NCBI RefSeq assembly: GCF_018446385.1
Contig: NC_056003.1
Span: 20,023,198 to 20,087,197, forward strand
DNA: 64,000 nt
Direction: 5' to 3'
Source of the DNA: Zingiber officinale
Taxonomy: Eukaryota; Streptophyta; Magnoliopsida; Zingiberales; Zingiberaceae
Part shown: piece by piece, positions 59,429 through 64,000 of the stretch
Numbering within the stretch: the stretch's first letter is position 1
Layout of the letters: each line of letters starts with the position of its first letter
Made by a program: the position numbers and the translations under genes
Notes under the pieces: generated by a model
Databases searched by the model: none
What the model saw: only the letters and a program-made list of their open reading frames with translations
What the model was told of the DNA's origin: nothing

Positions 59429-62336
59429 ATAGGGAATATTAATAAGGGATTTTTCTGGAATTTTTGGAAATTTTTCGGAGCTCGTATGGATAAGTTCACG
59501 GGGATAAAAAAACGGGGTTCGGGAAAAGCCTGTTTAGGCTACCCTGTTTTAATGAGGAAAAGATTTATTTTCTTTTCCTTTTTCTTTTCTTTTTTCTTTT
59601 TCTCTTATTCTTTCCCCGCGAGCCCTAATTTCCTCCCCCTGATCCCGAGCGGTTCCCTTCTTCTTCATCCTCGCCGAATCTGTCTCCTTCCTCGCGACGC
59701 CCATCTCCACTGCCACAGCCGACGCCGCCGGAGAAGTGCTGACGGTCACCTCCTCTCTGTGCCGAGCCCTAGTGCTGACCGCACACCACCGACCACCTGT
59801 CCTCAGCAAAGGAGCGCCGGCCACCAGGTCCGTCACCAGTCGCGGCTGTGCCCTAGGCTTCTCTTCTAGTGCCGCCACCACAGCGACACCGTCTCGATGC
59901 CCTAGCCGCCGGCGATGCACGGAGCCAGCGCCGCTGTCCGCCTACTTTTCCTCGGCCGAGACTTTCTTCTACTGTGCCCTAACGCCACTGCCGCCGGCGA
60001 CGCACGGAGCAGCGCCGGTCATCTTCCTCTGTGCTCGTGCCTAGCTAGTCACCGGCGCTCGTCACCCCTTGCTGTGGAGATTTCAGCGCCACCGCAGTTA
60101 CCACTGCTTAGTTCTTTGCTGTGGGGGCAGAGCCCTTCTGATCTGCCCTAGTTCTGTCGAAGCCCTTCAAGCCGTGTCTGAGACCTCTCTATCGGGTCAT
60201 CCTTCTTTGTCATCAGATGCCGGCAGGAAGAAAGCTACCGACACAAGTTTAGGGTAAACATTGATTTAATCTTATTTAGTTGAGGAATTTATTGTGGATT
60301 TAGGCATTTAACTATGTTAGGTGTCTGATTTTAGAAATGTTGATTTGTTGGGCAGCAACTTGACCTAATGTCACCACCCACCATTTGATTGGATCTGCTG
60401 CCATCGTTGGAAAGAGGAAAATTACGTATATGTTGAGGTGAGTTTGGGAAGATGAATTTGATGATTTAGATGGTTTGAGCTATTGGTATTATTTTTGTTA
60501 TGTAAGCATAGGGTTAATTATATTAAATCCTGGGTAGACCTTATATGGTGATTTCCTTTGCAGACATTGTTGGAGAGAGAGCACTAATCGCTGTGATCTT
60601 CCTTTTGTTTGATCCAGAGGTAAGGCTTAATGAATACAATCAAATATGTTAGTTGATTTTGATTGATGGTGTAAATAGGGTTAATGAAACTAACCCTAGA
60701 TGGTCGATGGATTAGAAATTAGTTTAGCTATTTGTTTATAATTAAATTAGCTAAACTGTATGATTTAACACAGGAGTTTGACGCGAGACGAGTATCTCGA
60801 TTTATCGGATTGGACCATTTCTTATTGGAGGCGGGTACTTTTGACTTATTGTCTTTGATATGCTTAGTAATTAAATTAACAAGATGCATTAATTGTGTTT
60901 CTTACTTGTTTCGGTTAATCACTGCCCAATACATGCTACCTGTTGATTGATTGTTTGTTTACATCTTGTATGGATATGTACCTGATTCCACATGCTCATG
61001 GGTAGTGATATAACCATATTTTACCATGTCAGGACCTAGGTTTGATACCTTGTATGATCAGATACCTTGATATGATTCATTTGCTTTGGTGCACATTATA
61101 ATATGTCCAGAGATTGGTTTAGTATATTACCATGTTTAGTGACATGCACCATTCGCATGATTGCATGCTAAGTGATTGGTTGCTCCTTTATTGTCGAGCA
61201 CTTTGCCAGTTTCATCACTGTTCGGTGCTCCGTTGTGACGCTCATGGGTAGCGGGACACAGCGTGGTAGCACGTCAGTTTGGCTCTTCCGGTGCTCCGTT
61301 GGTCCGCTCATGGGTAGTGTGACGCAGCGTGTAGCACGTTAGAGATCCCTCCCCGTCACAGTGTACCGGGAGATGAGAGCATGGCGCTCCCCCATTTATG
61401 ATTTGGGGTAGGAGTACGTATGTACTCCGACAGCATCCCGTCCACTCGATCACTCATCAGGAGTAGTGTTGCAGAGTGCACGGTCATCACAGCCCTACCC
61501 ACTTGGTCCCACTTTTGTTGTGAGTTGGCTGACTGGCGTCAGGGGTGACCATGACATTGGCATCATATGCATGATGCATTTATTGTTTGTGATTGTGATT
61601 GCTGCATTTATATGCTGCATATTGTTTGGATACCTATGTTTGACATGCATACAGGATTCCTATACCACTCGGACTGTTTGTCCCTATACTCAGGTCCTGG
61701 TTAGTACAGATTCTCTCTTGTCTTCTTCGGTTGCATTTACCTTTATTTTTATCAGGAGACTGTACGCATGATTAGTGCTAGGTGTTATTTCTTTACTTTG
61801 CATATCAACTGTACCTGCTGAGTGTTGGACTCACCCCGCCTCCATTGTTGTTATTTTCAGGTTGATGCTGTCAGGAGGGAGTTCCAGTTGCTAGTCCCCT
61901 GCAGACCTCCAGCTATTTGCTATCGTTTGTATTGTTTTTGATTCTCACTTGACTATATTTGGATTTGGATGTTGAATACTTAGATATTATATAGTTTGTC
62001 TCGTTGATGGATTTGTTTTCGATTTTATACTACTACATGCCTGCCTGGACGGCAGAAGAGGTAAGAAAAATCGGATTTGGGCTTTACGAGTGTAGTTGAG
62101 TAGGGTTGATTTCGAGTCAGAGTATTACTATGTTGTTTATTTTATTAACTGCGTGGTTGTGACAGCCAGAGGCTGAATACTTATATAAACTGCGTGGTGA
62201 TTGGTTTTATTTACTGTTATTATTCCAGCCGCCTGTGGCTGAGGTATTTATGTATGTAGAAAGTTTCAGATTGTCCGCCGTACAGGGGAGATGCTGCCGA
62301 AATTTCTTCGGACAGAGACTCCTCTGGGGCGTGACA
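59429..62336 (+). mobile_element. Gypsy-A solo LTR inside Gypsy-D integrase
   Basis: A 2.9-kb LTR of the Gypsy-A family with no internal sequence. The flanks GCGAA (59424-59428) and GCGAG (62337-62341) are a target duplication with one change. The integrase frame resumes directly after it. Its first bases are altered (ATAGGGAATATTAATAAGG against TGTAAAATACC ...), its end GGGCGTGACA is intact. Confidence 0.88.
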
Positions 62337-62341
62337 GCGAG

Positions 62342-62545
62342 TAAATCAGATTCTGGAAGATATGCTCAGATCTTGTGCACTAGATTTCAAGGGAAGTTGG
62401 TGCAAGTATCTATGCTTAGCTGAATTTGCCTACAACGATAGTTATCAGGCTACCATCAAGATGACACCCTATGAGGCATTGTATGACAGGAAGTGCAGAT
62501 CACCCATTTGTTGGCAAGAAGCAGGTGAAAGAAGAGAGATGGAAG
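62342..62545 (+). pseudogene. Gypsy-D integrase, continuation
   Basis: VNQILEDMLRSCALDFKGSW, LAEFAYNDSYQATIKMTPYE and ALYDRKCRSPICWQEAGER continue the integrase from 59428. The frame is then cut by a CACTA element at 62546. Confidence 0.88.
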
Positions 62546-62564
62546 CACTACAAGAAAAAAGCCT

Positions 62565-62830
62565 TACAACAACGATTTTTCACCGTTGTCGTAGCCCCTT
62601 TCGGACTGTTGTTAAAGGCTGTGTTGTTAAAGGGGGTACTCAAAGACAACAGTTTTTAACCGTTGTCTTTGAAGACAAAGACAACAGTTTTTACAACGGT
62701 GAAAAACTGTTGTCTTTTCCTTCAAAGACAACAGTTTTTTACCGTTGTCTTTGAGCGTCTACCTTTAATAACAGGGTCTTCAACAACAGTTTTAAACTAT
62801 TTACGACAACAGTGAAAAATCGTTGTCTTT
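62565..62830. repeat. CACTA subterminal repeats
   Basis: AAGACAACAGTTTTT and its reverse complement, and CCGTTGTCTTTGA, occur at about 62576, 62604, 62643, 62674, 62735, 62780 and 62804 in both orientations, often forming hairpins. Such arrays bind the TNPA-type protein in known CACTA elements. Confidence 0.8.
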
Positions 62831-63450
62831 TTTTGATAAAAAATAAAAAAAATATTAAAATTTATTATATAATTTTCTAGTATTATAAATCATTCAAAAT
62901 ACTAAATTTGTAAATAAAATTTAACATATAATTTTCTAACATTCAAAAATAATATTTACAACATTCCGAAGAAATTTCAAAAGCAGCCAACAAAATGATA
63001 ACGACACTATTAAAACAAAGGTAGAACAACACAACATCCTAATCCTAGAAGAGTAACACAACATCCTAATCTTGATATCCAGTTTTGAAGAGTTGGATCA
63101 TTTGAACTACTTTTACCATGTACAACACTAGAAGAGTAACAAAACACTGCTTCTTAATTCTCCTAATCCTTCATCTTCTTCATCCTTGCCATGTTTGCAT
63201 CGTACTTGGATCGAAGTGGACCAAGTAGATAAAGAAAGAAGATAAACTAAATGCCTTCATCTTCTTCATCCTTGCTTCTTAATTCTCCTAATCCTTCATC
63301 TTCTTCATCCTTGCTTCTTAATTCTCCTAATCCTTCAAACTCCACCTGTAAGAAGAAGATAAAGAAATGTCACTTGATCTAAACTAAATGCCTATGAATA
63401 ATAAAAAAATCTGAAATCTCATAAAGTATACTTAATTCATTAATAATGCA
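62831..63450. other. CACTA interior, non-coding, with short repeats
   Basis: AT-rich at first. TAGAAGAGTAACA occurs near 63046 and 63130, and a block of about 41 bases (CTTCTTAATTCTCCTAATCC ... CATCCTTGC) occurs near 63150 and 63272 with a partial third copy near 63314. No coding frame. Confidence 0.5.
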
Positions 63451-63898
63451 TCATATTGAATGCCTCTCCATGACTAGCTTAATAGCCTGTGCTATAGACA
63501 TGTCTTCATTTGTTTCATACCTGAGTTTGTTAGCCTGTAAACATTGAACAATCATTTCACAAGAGAAATATTTCCAAGTTATCAACAGATATAAGGTTAA
63601 TAAAGAACTTGCCTCTTCCAGAATGGTTTCAAACACCTTACCAACTTTTTCCACTAGATCTTGAGGCACTTGATGTCCATCACCATCAAAGAGTGCGTAG
63701 CTGAAAAATAGAAGTAAATTTGTCTCCATAAGATTATAGTCTCCATGATCAGTGATATCTGTTAGTTATTCAGTTAACCATTACCTCTCCAAGTCATGAT
63801 CATACAAGACAGAATTGTCACCAGAAGTTCGATAAATTGGTAGACCAAGTCTTCCAATCCAAGATGCCAATGGATTCTCGTTGCAGACACCATGCAAC
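63451..63898 (-). pseudogene. polyamine oxidase gene fragment, three exons
   Basis: On the minus strand exon 63898-63785 encodes [37 protein letters not shown]; exon 63700-63613 encodes [29 protein letters not shown]; exon 63534-about 63451 encodes [26 protein letters not shown], then TGA. This follows plant flavin-dependent polyamine oxidases of the PAO2-PAO4 type in residue order. Splice sites fit: AG acceptors throughout, GT after the first exon, a GC donor (GCAAGT) after the second, and split codons that rejoin (S of ESY). Known members oxidise spermine and spermidine in peroxisomes. The FAD-binding start and the rest of the protein are not here, and the third exon runs into a stop where the family continues. 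It lies inside CACTA boundaries, so it is probably a captured fragment. Confidence 0.82.
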
Positions 63899-64000
63899 CT
63901 GAAGTGTCCAAATTAAAACTTCTAATCACTGAAATTTTGAAGGCTGGCCACAATCCTCTTCAGAAGGAATGAAAACAAAAACACAAAAAAAAGAAGCATA

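Larger units (their letters stand above)
62546..64000. mobile_element. CACTA (En/Spm-type) transposon, one end
   Basis: It starts CACTACAAGAAAAAA, the standard plant CACTA terminal inverted repeat, inside the Gypsy-D integrase; AAG at 62543-62545 would be the 3-bp target duplication. Dense subterminal repeats follow to about 62830. The opposite terminus is not found before the window end, so at least 1455 bp belong to it. Inside are a non-coding stretch and polyamine-oxidase-like exons on the minus strand. No transposase frame is seen in this part. Confidence 0.8.

Overview
This window is plant nuclear DNA: gene-poor and packed with nested LTR retrotransposons, part of a CACTA DNA transposon, and one clear host gene. 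The gene is an R2R3-MYB with the usual three-exon layout and GT/AG introns, which together with the Ty1/copia and Ty3/gypsy families fixes a flowering plant. A monocot is likely; a Zingiberales-type genome is only a weak impression from the style of the repeats. By eye, about four fifths of the window is recognisable transposable element.

Layout. 1-14920: a Ty3/gypsy element (here Gypsy-A) whose 5' LTR is cut by the window start. Its gag-to-RT region is replaced by two tandem-repeat arrays. A gag-only copia-type element (TR-GAG copy 1, 3482-7427, TSD GTTTC) sits inside its RT, and a 2.4 kb copia solo LTR (10856-13250, TSD GCGGG) sits inside its 3' LTR. 14921-15428: an older LTR fragment holding a SINE-like insertion. 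16.4-16.9 kb: a composite minisatellite. 17.2-19.5 kb: a decayed Tat-like gypsy gag and LTR on the minus strand. 19.5-23.1 kb: the quietest stretch, holding the MYB upstream region. 23170-24468: the MYB gene, with a 102-bp coding minisatellite in its last exon. 25.1-31.4 kb: copia LTR and gag remains (Copia-B), split by a second solo LTR (27254-29732, TSD AAACA), then another copia LTR (Copia-E). 31381-35374: TR-GAG copy 2. 35375-39638: 5' LTR, leader, gag and protease start of a copia element (Copia-C, the family of both solo LTRs). This is fused at a short homology to a truncated LTR of a gag-only Athila/Tat-like element on the minus strand (39632-46051). 46.2-51.7 kb: broken Gypsy-A relatives on the minus strand, including an in-frame gag-integrase deletion derivative. 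51.7-53.1 kb: Copia-B gag. 53106 onward: a Del/Tekay-like gypsy element (Gypsy-D) whose integrase is split by a Gypsy-A solo LTR (59429-62336) and then cut by a CACTA transposon starting at 62546. The CACTA carries spliced-gene-like exons of a polyamine oxidase on the minus strand (63451-63898).

Function. Nearly every retroelement reading frame is broken by stops or frameshifts, so the elements are relics. The MYB is the only intact host gene. The points most worth following are: the polyamine-oxidase fragment in the CACTA; two unrelated gag-only LTR families; a recurring design in which unrelated LTR families each place an array of their own palindromic word next to the promoter; and the in-frame repeat expansion in the MYB activation region. 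Family names such as Gypsy-A, Gypsy-D and Copia-B are labels for this window only, not database names.
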